Assembly (NCBI GenBank): GCA_963580285.1 | Contig: OY757011.1 | Location: 204,245,644 to 204,309,643 of the forward strand | Source: Lucinisca nassula | Taxonomy: Eukaryota; Mollusca; Bivalvia; Lucinida; Lucinidae | Length of the DNA stretch: 64,000 nucleotides | Direction: 5' to 3' | In this document: one piece after another, positions 33,012-42,899 of the stretch | Layout: the number at the start of each line of letters is the position of its first letter | How positions within the stretch are numbered: the first letter of the stretch is position 1 | The notes under the pieces: generated by a model | Told to the model about the DNA's origin: nothing | Databases searched by the model: none | What the model saw: the letters and a program-made list of their open reading frames with translations, nothing else | Made by a program: the position numbers and the translations under genes

Positions 33012-33652
33012 ATGAGCACGTCTGTATGTTCATTATCTTATCGTTCAGCTTAATGTTGTTTTTGATGTATTTCTGTCGTATGTAATGGAATATGACATGA
33101 AGTGTGTACCGTTTCTCAATGTTGGGATGCCCGGCGGGGTAGGGGCGGTCATGTCGTATTCCTTTATATGCCGGGGAAACGCACCATCTCCGTGTTCATT
33201 ACATGTTTTAATGTTGTTTTTAAATAGTTTCTCAATTATGTGCTATTATGTTCATTATCTCCGTGTTCATTACATGTTCAGTTTAGTGTTTGATGTATTT
33301 CTCTCGTTTGTAACGGGTTATGACATAAGCGTGTACCGTCTCTCAATATTGGGATGCCCGGTGGGATAGGGACAGTCATGTCGTATTCCTTTATATGCCG
33401 GGGAAACACACCATCTCCGTGTTTATTACATCTTTTAAATTTGTTTTTGAACTTTTTCTCATTTATGCCGGGGAAACGCACCATCTCCGTGTTCATTACA
33501 TGTTTTAGTGCTGTTTGGGATGTATTTCTCTCGTATGTGAAGGAATGTGACATGAAGCGTGTACCGTTGCTCAATGTTGGAATGCCCGGCGTGGTAGGGG
33601 CGGTCCTGTCTTATTCCTTTATATACCGGGGAAACACACTGTCTCCGTGTTC
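33012..33652 (+). repeat. About 230-bp satellite, left block
   Basis: Units repeat GGGATGCCCGGCGGGG near 33124, 33350 and 33581, with GCCGGGGAAACRCACCATC and TCCGTGTTCATTACATG in each. The block is interrupted by the Ngaro-like element exactly after GTGTTCATT; further units follow at 43546-44800. Confidence 0.88.
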
Positions 33653-33925
33653 ATTGGATATTTATAAAACCTTATAAAATTTAATTATTTGACAAAAAGA
33701 TTGCAGATTTCGTTCGCCTTTCAGTTAGACCTCCGTAAGTTAATATACTTACTGCCTTTAGGTTTACTTAGGTCAACCAATCAAAAACCAACAAATCTCA
33801 TCTAAATACTGGCTTTCGATTGGTTGAAATTAATTCACGTAACTGAAAAATTAGCGCTGAAAAATCACAGTTCGATTCGACAGTAGGGAAGAAACACAGA
33901 AGATTTTTCAGTGTCGGAAATTAAA
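33653..33925 (+). repeat. Ngaro split repeat A1
   Basis: 273-bp left terminal repeat, matching A2 at 41617-41889 throughout. It contains an internal inverted pair (CAACCAATCAAAAACCA / GGCTTTCGATTGGTTG). It probably supplies the promoter. Confidence 0.93.
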
Positions 33926-34054
33926 ATTCGTCTTCATTGATTAGGAGAAGACAACGATCTTGTTCTGTGGTCGTCCTCATTAACATAATTTATTATAAGT
34001 ATTAGAGCTGGTAAACGGCAGCACACTGTTGTTATTGTGATTTTGACTTTCACC

Positions 34055-35440
34055 ATGTCTCACGGTGAAAGTGACAGAGAGTTGCGTTCCAAGACTAGAA
34101 TAAACTATTCTTCACTGCACTCTCATGGTATTGGTCATGGGGACTCAGCTACAGGTTTTCCTGACCAGAATATGGACTTTGACCAAATTCCAGAGTCAAA
34201 GATTGAACACCAGAATGCCTCTCAATTCGGAGATGTCAGGGACGAGATAACCTCAGAAAATACTGGTATGCAACCCTCGTATTCTGACACAGGCTCGCAG
34301 AAAACAACACCTGTCAGTCAAAGCATGGACATGGCCGATGAAATAGACAGAATTGAGCGTGAAATGCAGCGTTTAGACGAGGAGGAAGCGTTGTTACGAC
34401 AGTCCCAAAAACTACGTAAAATGAACTTAGCCTTGGAGGAGAAGAAACAGACGGTATCCAAACTACGAGGTATGAGTTCTTTTGTCGAAAAAACTAAAGA
34501 AAAAACTGGCAAAACGGAGGAAAAGTTATCTTCCAAAGCCGCTCTCAAAAAGACTAGCCTGCCCCTTGAGCCAGAAATTGTCATTCATTCAAAGTCTAAC
34601 GACCTGAAATTTGAGAATTCAGATGATCTTGATTTAAATAAATTACGTAAAGACAAAAAATTAAGGAAATCTGTGCAAAGAGAATTAACTTCATTAGGTT
34701 TGAAGTGTGAAGAGCTCTCATCTGAATCAAATACTTCAGACTCTTCATCTGATAGCAGCTCACAGTCAGATTCTTCAGATGAGGAATCTGCATGTTCTGT
34801 TACAGACCTCAAATCGAAAAAGAAAAAGCGCAAATCAAAAAACAAAAAGAGGTCTGGTATCAAATCAAAGGCATCCGACAAAGTTAAATTTCCTCAAAAG
34901 TGGCCACATGCTTATCTACAATTTGAATATGTGAATAAGCAGATAAAATATGCTGACCTTGATTTTCGCCTCTTTATCGTTGGGGAAATAGAACTGATTT
35001 CAAGGGATGGCATTTCTAAAGTTGAAAGAAATGGAAGATTAAATTTACTCAAAAAAATCTTATATTATAACAGCACGTACGATTTTAAGGGCCTAAAGGC
35101 ATTTTATGCTGCTTGGCTACGAGAAATAGAGCTAGGAAATAGGACCTGGGAAGATGATCCTCAGCAAATTGAAACGGCTATTTTAACAAAACACATTAGG
35201 CAGCAACAAAAGAGCACATCCAATGTTGGCAAAAAAGAAGCCGCCAAGTCCGGAACCGAAAAAGTTTGGTTCTGTAACCTCTACCAACGCAATAAGTGTC
35301 AACACAAGAATAGTCATATTGCTGTAATTAGGGGTGAGGCTAGATTATGCCAACATATTTGTGCTTCATGTTGGTTAAAGGATAAAATAAAGTTATCACA
35401 TCCTGAATCGTCTTCCAGTTGTCCTCATGTTACTGCTTGA
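34055..35440 (+). CDS. Ngaro ORF1 (Gag-like, C-terminal zinc-binding region)
   Basis: Encodes 461 residues from the ATG at 34055 (MSHGESDREL). The first half is hydrophilic, with a predicted coiled coil (EIDRIEREMQRLDEEEALL). Next come a Ser/Asp-rich tract (about 220-250) and a Lys-rich basic patch (KSKKKKRKSKNKKRS). The C-terminus holds Cys/His clusters (CNLYQRNKCQHKNSH, LCQHICASCW, HPESSSSCPH) consistent with RNA binding. Position before RT in an element with Ngaro structure supports a capsid/nucleocapsid role. It ends at TGA 35438-35440 and the same frame stays open into the RT ORF. Confidence 0.85.
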   Translation: MSHGESDRELRSKTRINYSSLHSHGIGHGDSATGFPDQNMDFDQIPESKIEHQNASQFGDVRDEITSENTGMQPSYSDTGSQKTTPVSQSMDMADEIDRIEREMQRLDEEEALLRQSQKLRKMNLALEEKKQTVSKLRGMSSFVEKTKEKTGKTEEKLSSKAALKKTSLPLEPEIVIHSKSNDLKFENSDDLDLNKLRKDKKLRKSVQRELTSLGLKCEELSSESNTSDSSSDSSSQSDSSDEESACSVTDLKSKKKKRKSKNKKRSGIKSKASDKVKFPQKWPHAYLQFEYVNKQIKYADLDFRLFIVGEIELISRDGISKVERNGRLNLLKKILYYNSTYDFKGLKAFYAAWLREIELGNRTWEDDPQQIETAILTKHIRQQQKSTSNVGKKEAAKSGTEKVWFCNLYQRNKCQHKNSHIAVIRGEARLCQHICASCWLKDKIKLSHPESSSSCPHVTA

Positions 35441-37330
35441 CTTTTAAATAGTTCTTCAGAAAAAGTTAAAAATCTGATTGAAGCTACAGGTGCAGTTAGT
35501 GATTTATTTTATCCATCCTTTTGTAACAATCCAGAAAATTCATCCCCCAATATTGTAAAAGACTGTTTATGTCAGCATTCTTCGAATTGTGATATTTGCC
35601 GGGTAACAAAAAACAATATGAGATTAATTGATGTAAATTTTTACCTAAATGCACATGAAGAAGTTATAAAATCTGGCAAATATAATTTTGAAAAATGCAA
35701 AATTCCTGTCAACTCCAGAATGAACATGAAATTCATTAGGTCATGGTTATGGGATTATAAAGATAAAAGATTATGTGATTTTTTAGAATATGGCTTTCCC
35801 GTTGGTGCCATTAATACAAATAGTATTCTTTCAAATATCAATAAAAAGGATTTATGGAAATTTAGAAATCATAAAGGTGCCAATGAATACCCAGAAGAAA
35901 TTAAAAAATATTTGCAAAAAGAAGTTGAAAATAAAGCAATAATAGGGCCTTTCAAATGTAACCCCTTTTCTACAGGCATTAAAATTTCACCCCTAAATTC
36001 TGTGCCTAAGAAGGATACAACAGAACGACGTGTGATTTTAGACTTGAGTTTCCCAAGGGGCAATGCAGTAAATGATTTTATTGATAAATCATATTACTTG
36101 GATCAAAAAATGGAAATTATTTTTCCAAAAGTTGATGACTTTGTTCAACTGATTAAATCTCAAGGCCGGGGCTGTTTATTATATAAAATTGATTTGCGCA
36201 GAGCCTTTAGACAAGTTCCTATTTGTCCTTCCTCATACAATCTTGTAGGTTTTAATTATAATAAACATATATTTGTTGATACAGTCTTAGCCATGGGGTC
36301 CAGATCTAGTAGTTTTTGCTGTCAATCTTTGACCAACGCTATAGTTTTTATGATGTTCAAAGTTGGTATTTGTATTCTTAATTACTTGGATGATTTAGCA
36401 GGTGCCCAAAAAAAGGAGTTGGCACACTTTGGTTTTCTCACATTAAGAGCCTTGCTACATAAATGCGGTATTGAGGAATCTATTGACAAAGCTTACCCCC
36501 CTTCAACCATAATGCCATTTATAGGGATTTTATTTAATACAGAGAAGATGACTTTAGAAGTTACTCCCGAAAGATTACAAGAAATCAAATTATTAATTTT
36601 ACAATGGTTAGGGAAAGATACAGCCTCTATTAAAGAAATACAATCTTTATTGGGAAAACTAAATTTTGTTGCTGCCTGCGTCCGTCCAGGAAGAATATTT
36701 ATTTCACGCATGTTGAAATGGTTAAAAGTTTTATATCGGTCAGAGAACAAACAATATGCTATTCCTTTATATGTCAAAAAGGATATTTTATGGTGGAATA
36801 AATTCCTCCCTATCTACAATGGAGTTTCAATGATGATAACAGAAGAATTTTCTGAGCCAGATGCAATTTTTTCGTCGGATTCTTGTTTAACAGGTTGTGG
36901 AGGATTCTGGCAAGGAAATTGTTTCCATGTAGAATTTCCCACCAAAATACTGAATAAAAATTTTCATATTAACTTACTAGAAATGTTATCTGTTATACTT
37001 TGTCTTAGATTATGGGGGCCTTACTTTAAAGGAAAACGCATCAAAATATTTGCTGATAATCTGGCAATATGTTTTATAATAAACACAGGCAAAACTTCTT
37101 GTGAAATTTTACAAAATTGTCTTAGAGAACTAGCCTTTTTAACAGCTATATATGAATGTGAGGTAAAAGCAGTTCATCTAAATTCGGAGGCTAACAGATT
37201 AGCTGACCACCTTTCAAGGTATCACATAAGTGAGTTTCACAAACAGCAGTTTTATCTTTTAGCCAAAGAATACAGGTTAATAGAACACAAAGTGCATAAA
37301 GATTTATTTGATTTTATCAACAATTGGTAA
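35441..37330 (+). CDS. Ngaro reverse transcriptase-RNase H
   Basis: RT-RNaseH of 570 residues from the first ATG at 35618. The same frame is open for 59 further codons back to the ORF1 stop, and those codons include CQHSSNCDIC, a possible continuation of the Gag zinc cluster. RT residues: KIDLRRAFRQ (Asp about 192) and NYLDD (about 255-259). RNase H acids: SSDSCLTGCGG (about 421), NLLEML (about 455), FADNLA (about 480) and EANRLADHLSR (about 530). It synthesises element cDNA. Expression could be by UGA readthrough from ORF1 or by internal initiation. Its last 23 nt overlap the recombinase frame. Confidence 0.93.
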   Translation, partial: LLNSSSEKVKNLIEATGAVSDLFYPSFCNNPENSSPNIVKDCLCQHSSNCDICRVTKNNMRLIDVNFYLNAHEEVIKSGKYNFEKCKIPVNSRMNMKFIRSWLWDYKDKRLCDFLEYGFPVGAINTNSILSNINKKDLWKFRNHKGANEYPEEIKKYLQKEVENKAIIGPFKCNPFSTGIKISPLNSVPKKDTTERRVILDLSFPRGNAVNDFIDKSYYLDQKMEIIFPKVDDFVQLIKSQGRGCLLYKIDLRRAFRQVPICPSSYNLVGFNYNKHIFVDTVLAMGSRSSSFCCQSLTNAIVFMMFKVGICILNYLDDLAGAQKKELAHFGFLTLRALLHKCGIEESIDKAYPPSTIMPFIGILFNTEKMTLEVTPERLQEIKLLILQWLGKDTASIKEIQSLLGKLNFVAACVRPGRIFISRMLKWLKVLYRSENKQYAIPLYVKKDILWWNKFLPIYNGVSMMITEEFSEPDAIFSSDSCLTGCGGFWQGNCFHVEFPTKILNKNFHINLLEMLSVILCLRLWGPYFKGKRIKIFADNLAICFIINTGKTSCEILQNCLRELAFLTAIYECEVKAVHLNSEANRLADHLSRYHISEFHKQQFYLLAKEYRLIEHKVHKDLFDFINNW

Positions 37331-38321
37331 TGATTTAATTTCAGACAAACAATTGAATGATTTGAAGACAGATTTAAAGAATTCCAGACAACATGCCTTT
37401 GCTGACGGAACAAATAAAAACTTAACTATCCAATGGGAATCATTTTTATTATTCTGTTTTTATTTTAAACTGAAGCATCTTCCAGTAGATACAGAAACCC
37501 TGGCGTTGTATGCACAATTCCTGAGCCGATCTTTTAGTTCTACGCAATCAATTAAAAACTACTTATCAGGGGTAAAAACAATGCATTATTTATTAGGATA
37601 TTCAACTACACACATTAATGATTTTCTAATAAATCTCAGCTTAAGAGGAATTGGAAGGATAAAACCCCATTTAATAAAACAAGCCAAAGCTATTACCCCT
37701 GAAATTTTAATTTCCATGTATAAATTTTTTAATTTTTCAAGTAAGTTTGATACAGTTCTTTGGTGTCTTTTCTTGTTTGCCTTCTTTTTGTTTGCTAGGA
37801 AATCGAATTTGGTTCCAAACTCTAATAATTACAACACAAAGAAATTTTTAACTCGTAAAGATGTTAGGCAAGCTGGTGACATTTTACTTGTTCATATTAA
37901 ATGGTCAAAAACTATTCAGTTCGGTGAGCGGGTTTTAGAAATCCCTTTAATAAAAATTCCTGGCTCAGTCCTTTGTCCAGTCAATGCATTCCAAAATATG
38001 TGCAAGGCAGTACTTGCCTTGCCTTCAGATCCTTTATTTTCACTACCAAAAGGGAAATGTATAACTTACTATCAATATCAAAGTAAACTTAAATATTTCA
38101 TTCACAAAATTGGGTTTAATTCTGAAGAGTTTTCAACTCATTCTATGAGACGTGGAGGAACATCATATGCCTTTCATTCAAACGTCCCTGTTCCTCTAAT
38201 TAAATCACACGGAGATTGGAAATCAGATTCTTATTATAAATATTTATCATTTTCACTTGAAGATAAATTATTAGTTGCATCTAAGATGAGAGAATCTATT
38301 TTATCATCACCTAATCCTTAA
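37308..38321 (+). CDS. Ngaro tyrosine recombinase
   Basis: Frame of about 337 residues with a phage-integrase-type catalytic set: Arg in LFARKSN (about 164), His-x-x-Arg in THSMRRG (about 278-281), HGDW (about 301-304) and Tyr in DSYYKYL (about 309-310). It replaces the integrase of LTR elements and would insert a circular DNA intermediate by strand exchange. The frame is +1 relative to RT and overlaps it by 23 nt. No ATG occurs near the start, so it is probably reached by frameshift or by splicing; an acceptor-like TTTAATTTCAG lies at 37335-37345. The length fits DIRS-order recombinases. Confidence 0.93.
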   Translation: MILSTIGNDLISDKQLNDLKTDLKNSRQHAFADGTNKNLTIQWESFLLFCFYFKLKHLPVDTETLALYAQFLSRSFSSTQSIKNYLSGVKTMHYLLGYSTTHINDFLINLSLRGIGRIKPHLIKQAKAITPEILISMYKFFNFSSKFDTVLWCLFLFAFFLFARKSNLVPNSNNYNTKKFLTRKDVRQAGDILLVHIKWSKTIQFGERVLEIPLIKIPGSVLCPVNAFQNMCKAVLALPSDPLFSLPKGKCITYYQYQSKLKYFIHKIGFNSEEFSTHSMRRGGTSYAFHSNVPVPLIKSHGDWKSDSYYKYLSFSLEDKLLVASKMRESILSSPNP

Positions 38322-38693
38322 AAGGATAATGCTAATTCCATGTTTTCAATCTTTCAAAATAATTAATGTGGATTTCTGATGATGGCTCTTTGCAAAAAAC
38401 TTTTAACACAAATAAAGGATGCTTAAGTCAGTGAAACATAGCAAAGACGGCTAATGATATTACAGTGTCACTCTTAGTACTTTTATACTGCAATGTGCAG
38501 GAGATGCATGGACGTGCAGACAGTAATGGTGGTACAGTGTTATTTTTATACTGCAAGGATTGTAACAGTTTTAATGTTCATATTACTGCAGACAGTAACA
38601 GTAATGCATCATAAAATTGATGATTTATATGAAATTTTAACTAATATTCATTATTGCTTAATTTTAAGGAATTCCAGTGTTTCCCAAATTTCA

Positions 38694-39300
38694 CTATTAC
38701 CTGGACAAGGATAGTTTTGTTGTAATTTTCTATGCACATGGGAAATTGACAGAATATACCTTTGGGAAAGACTGGACCTAATTATAATGGCAGTAAAATA
38801 CCATATTTCTCATGCAATTAGTAGCATGAAAACTGTAACATCCAGCCCCTTTTTTCAGATCAATATTACCTGTGTAAGGATATTGATTGTTTTAAATTTC
38901 CATGCATAAGGAAATTTGACAATCTCAGTTCTATAAAGAGGTTGGAGAATTCAGCTTATCTTGTTTGTTTTTTAAGTTGTTTATTTTGTTTCATAACCAT
39001 CATTTCCTTTGTTTTTTGGATAACGATTACCTGAATAAGGGTGGTTTTTGTCATAAATTTCCATGCACACGGAAATTTGACATATATTCATATCTTGAAA
39101 TAAAGGATCTGACGGTTAATATTAATAAGTTAACATTTTTTAATTAAAGACGTGTTCAGCATACAAAAGTCATTATTTGCAATTAATTAACATTTGTCCT
39201 TATAACATATTTGGTACCAGTTTCCTGAATTTTTAGGTAATCATTACCTGAACAAGGATGATCTTGCTATAAATTTCTGTGATCACAGAAATTTGGCTTA
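38694..39300 (+). repeat. Four spaced hairpin repeats between recombinase and SGNH ORFs
   Basis: A motif of about 60-65 bp, ATTACCTG..YAAGGATR then AAATTTCYATGCAYA.GGAAATTTG, occurs at 38694-38752, 38863-38921, 39025-39090 and 39239-39300, spaced about 160-210 bp apart. A fifth is at 40482-40551. The second half always forms an inverted repeat around the central GCA. The function is unknown. Confidence 0.8.
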
Positions 39301-39520
39301 TTTATATCTTGAGAATACAGGAACTGATCTTGAATTTCAGTTGTTAATAAGCTTGCTCATATTCCCTTTCTTTTGCAGACCACATAATATAGATGATAGA
39401 ATTAGTCATCATTGGGTCTGATAGGTTCCAATGGAATAAATGCCTTTTTTGGTATTAAGATACGTTACTTATATTTAATCTCACACTTAAGTCTTTCCTT
39501 TTCCCTTTTATTCAATTTCA

Positions 39521-40069
39521 GAATTTAAAAAGGTTACAATCATGAGTGATTCAATCGCTTAGAATGTGGACTATATAGAGGGCGTGACTCTCCAAGCCTT
39601 CCCTGGAGACACCATTGCAAGATTGGCTCACAGAATTGACTACGGTGTCGCCAAATTGGATAACTTTGACTATGTAATTATACACATAGGAACAAATGAT
39701 GTTGAATTAAATTTTAAAAGAATGAGAACTGAAAAAGAAGCATATGATGCTATATTATCTGATTTTGGTAACCTCATTGGGATCATTAGAAAAAAGAAAC
39801 CCAAAATTAATATCATCATTTCTTCCATTCTGCCACGCCCTAAAGATTATGATCAAACAGATATCTTTACTCGCAAGATAAATTCTTATTTACTGAATAA
39901 TATGAGCAAGCCATACAAATTTACATTTATCAAAAGCTATAGGCCATTTGTTTATTGTGGCAAAGTGAGAAGAGAACTCTTCGCTAAAAAAGATGGTGGT
40001 CTCCATTTAAATACTCAGGGTTCCGAAAGATTGAGATATTATTTCAAAAGATCAATTGCATCTATGTAA
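39521..40069 (+). pseudogene. Ngaro SGNH-type hydrolase ORF with nonsense codon
   Basis: The frame from 39521 reads EFKKVTIMSDSIA, then TAG at 39560-39562, then NVDYIEG... to 40069. Block I of SGNH hydrolases (usually GDS) is present as SDS. Block III is IHIGTND (about residue 43 of the downstream part) and block V is DGGLHLN near the C-terminus with the expected Asp and His. The last step upstream is a splice-acceptor-like TTCAATTTCAG at 39511-39521, suggesting the mRNA is spliced. Ngaro elements of several animals carry such an ORF of unknown purpose. Here the stop and the Gly-to-Ser change in block I make it probably inactive. Confidence 0.85.
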
Positions 40070-41359
40070 TTAAACTTTGCTTATGAAGCCCAACCTGCTG
40101 AATATTTATATCCACCACACCAACTATTGATTATCACCCAGTCAGATTGCTCGGTGCAAATTATTATAACTAAGTAGATCCTGATCAGATTCCTTCCAAA
40201 GATAATCTGATCTGGATCTACATCATGTGCTAAATATTGAAATTCCAGATTCAGCAGGATTTGTGATTATTGAGCATGGTGATTGACGTACATATACCTA
40301 CTTGATATACTACTATATGCTCTTGGGCATATATTTCTTAGATATTGACATTAATACTTACAGAAAATTCAAATTATCCTATTAACCTGCAACAAAAGTG
40401 GATCTTGATCTGACTGTTTGCACAGGCTGTTCATGATCCTCATTCGGAACTCTATAAAGCAGTCATGAATTCATTTACTTCTGATAACTATCACCTGAAT
40501 AAGGATAGATTGTGCTTTAAATTTCTCTGCATAAGGAAATTTAGCATACTTATATCACAAGTGTCTGAAAAATGACTGCAAACATTTAAGCATTTTATAT
40601 GTATATGGGTTCATGTACAATATAAGCTTGTCCAATCAATATAGAATACATTTTCAATATATTAGCACATGCCTGTGCCTGATAAACATATTGCTAAAAA
40701 ATATCCACTAAATGAAAAGTGCCTTTATTTGTATATATTATGATTGTTTACTATCATGTTCATGTTTTTCTCCAAAATAGCTCCATTTTCAACTGTTATC
40801 ATTACCTATCATCTCATTCATATTGAATCAAATACATCCATTCATGTCAATAATGACATGTATAAAATATTACGCGGCATGGTGCTTCCTGGCAAAACTA
40901 ACCCAAGCCACCCCAGTATTGTTAACAGCTTAAAATGACTGTTTCTCTGTACAGGATTCCGCTAGTCATATCGTCAAATGCATAAGATCATGCTGGTTTC
41001 AATTTGTATCACATTTGAGGTGTCATTTCATCTCTGACATAAACTTGTCATACAAAATCAAAAACATTGTCTCCTAAATGATCTAAAAATGCTAAATGGT
41101 GAAATTCTTCATGTATCGCAACTCATTATTCATTTTTCATGTACATTTTTCATTTTATTTAGATACAGTTTCCTGAATACTACACAGAATTTATGAATGT
41201 TGCATATTACATATACCGAAGAATACAACCAAATTACGGTAAGATTAGTTAGTATGTTTAATTTTAAGATGTCTGATTCAAAATAGCACATTGGGTTGGA
41301 TTTAACATGTTCTCTGATTATTGGTTTCCTTTTATACGCTGTGCTTTGGCCCTTTGGTT
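40070..41359. other. Ngaro 3' non-coding region
   Basis: AT-rich, no supported ORF. At 40087-40258 lies a diverged relative of MITE-T (CTGCTGAATATTTAT..., a GATCCTGATCAGAT hairpin, then ATTCAGCAGG). At 40482-40551 is the fifth hairpin repeat. The remainder runs to B1. Confidence 0.6.
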
Positions 41360-42274
41360 GGGGAATTTTTGGAATATTATGAAAATAATGATTCTTGAAA
41401 TTATCTGTAACTTTTCATATTATATGAAATATGAAAATATCATTCATATTTGTGAAATGTAAATGATATGGAGTATGTCAAGTATATATCATAATGAATT
41501 TGAATTTGAGATTCCCTACTGAATAAACCTAAAGAATCACCATTAAATGGGCTTCATCCTTCTTTATTTCCTATTAATAGTTAGATAAAATAATAATAAG
41601 TCAAGCGAGGAAAATAATTGGATATTTATAAAACCTTATAAAATTTAATTATTTGACAAAAAGATTGCAGATTTCGTTCGCCTTTCAGTTAGACCTCCGT
41701 AAGTTAATATACTTACTGCCTTTAGGTTTACTTAGGTCAACCAATCAAAAACCAACAAATCTCATCTAAATACTGGCTTTCGATTGGTTGAAATTAATTC
41801 ACGTAACTGAAAAATTAGCGCTGAAAAATCACAGTTCGATTCGACAGTAGGGAAGAAACACAGAAGATTTTTCAGTGTCGGAAATTAAACCCTCCCTCCC
41901 ACCCATTATATGACCATTATCATCATTTCTTAGATTTAAAAAATCTAAACATCTTTTCTCATGTTCATAATATGTCTGTATATATTCATGTTTGTTTGCC
42001 TTTTATATGTACAAGGGGAATTTTTGGAATATTATGAAAATAATGATTCTTGAAATTATCTGTAACTTTTCATATTATATGAAATATGAAAATATCATTC
42101 ATATTTGTGAAATGTAAATGATATGGAGTATGTCAAGTATATATCATAATGAATTTGAATTTGAGATTCCCTACTGAATAAACCTAAAGAATCACCATTA
42201 AATTGGCTTCATCCTTCTTTATTTCCTATTAATAGTTAGATAAAATAATAATAAGTCAAGCGAGGAAAATAATT
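41360..42274 (+). repeat. Ngaro right terminal block B1-A2-B2
   Basis: B1 41360-41619, A2 41617-41889, a 125-bp spacer, B2 42015-42274. B1 and B2 differ at one position noticed (AAATGGGC versus AAATTGGC). B2 closes at ATT, abutting the satellite. The order allows a circular junction to be templated during replication. Confidence 0.95.
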
Positions 42275-42282
42275 ACATGTTA

Positions 42283-42895
42283 TGCCACCGGCATACGAAG
42301 TATGCTATGGGGATATAATGTTTTCGTCCTGCCGTTCGTCCGTGGGTCCGTCTTTCCGTCTGTCCGTCCGTCTGTTTTTGTTAAAGTTTTTCGTCAACGT
42401 TTCTAAGAGATTGTATCTTCTGAACCCTTTGATAGATTTAGTTGATACTTACACTGAAGTTACATACTGGTCTAAAACTTTCATTGATGCATGTCCCCCC
42501 TCCCCCACAGTGACCTTGAGGTCAAGGTCAAAGACTTAGAAATTTTACATTTGGTTCAAGTTTTATGAAAAAGTTTATAGATGTTCTAAACTCTAAGACA
42601 AATTCAATTGATGCTTGCATCGATGTTGCATACCAGTCCAAAGATTTCATCCTGCTGCTTCATTGATACCCCCACCCTTCAGTAACTTTGATTCCCTCAC
42701 TCCCTTGGTCCATTTAGAAATTTTATGTTTGATTTAGCTTTTACAAGCACATTTATACATTATTATAGCTTCTTGACATCTTCATTCATATTACATACAA
42801 GCTCAAAAGATATATCAGAGTATGGCACTGGCCGGGGGTATACGTGACCCACTGGTCGCTTTCTCTAGATTAATTATGTTTTTGAACTGTTTCAC
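42283..42895. other. Insertion of unknown repeat inside the satellite
   Basis: Satellite sequence stops at ACATGTTAT (42283) and resumes at about 42872 (TAATTATGTTTTTGAACTG). The intervening piece has a palindromic edge (CCGGCATACGAAGTATGC), a degenerate (TCCG)n/(TCTG)n run (about 42327-42374) and an AGTGACCTTGAGGTCAAGG block related to the 150-bp repeat family. It has no coding capacity. Confidence 0.55.
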
Positions 42896-42899
42896 AATT

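Larger units (their letters stand above)
33653..42274 (+). mobile_element. Complete Ngaro-like (DIRS order) retrotransposon, 8.6 kb
   Basis: Split direct repeats are arranged A1 (33653-33925), coding region, B1 (41360-41619), A2 (41617-41889), B2 (42015-42274). A copies are both 273 bp and B copies both 260 bp. This arrangement, with RT-RNaseH, a tyrosine recombinase and an SGNH-hydrolase ORF, is diagnostic of Ngaro elements. B1 and A2 overlap by ATT. The outer junctions are GTGTTC-ATT and ATT-ACATGTT; joining them recreates the satellite word GTGTTCATTACATGTT, so insertion was precise and without a longer target duplication, as expected for recombinase-mediated integration. Confidence 0.95.

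Noticed and set aside
33085..33677. Several 60-107-codon ORFs with a repeated MPGG(V/I)G(A/T)VMSYSFICRGN peptide
   Set aside because: They arise from the 230-bp satellite units and recur in each unit; no evidence of translation.
34318..34934. Minus-strand and shifted ORFs overlapping Ngaro ORF1
   Set aside because: Shadows of the Ser/Asp- and Lys-rich tracts of ORF1.
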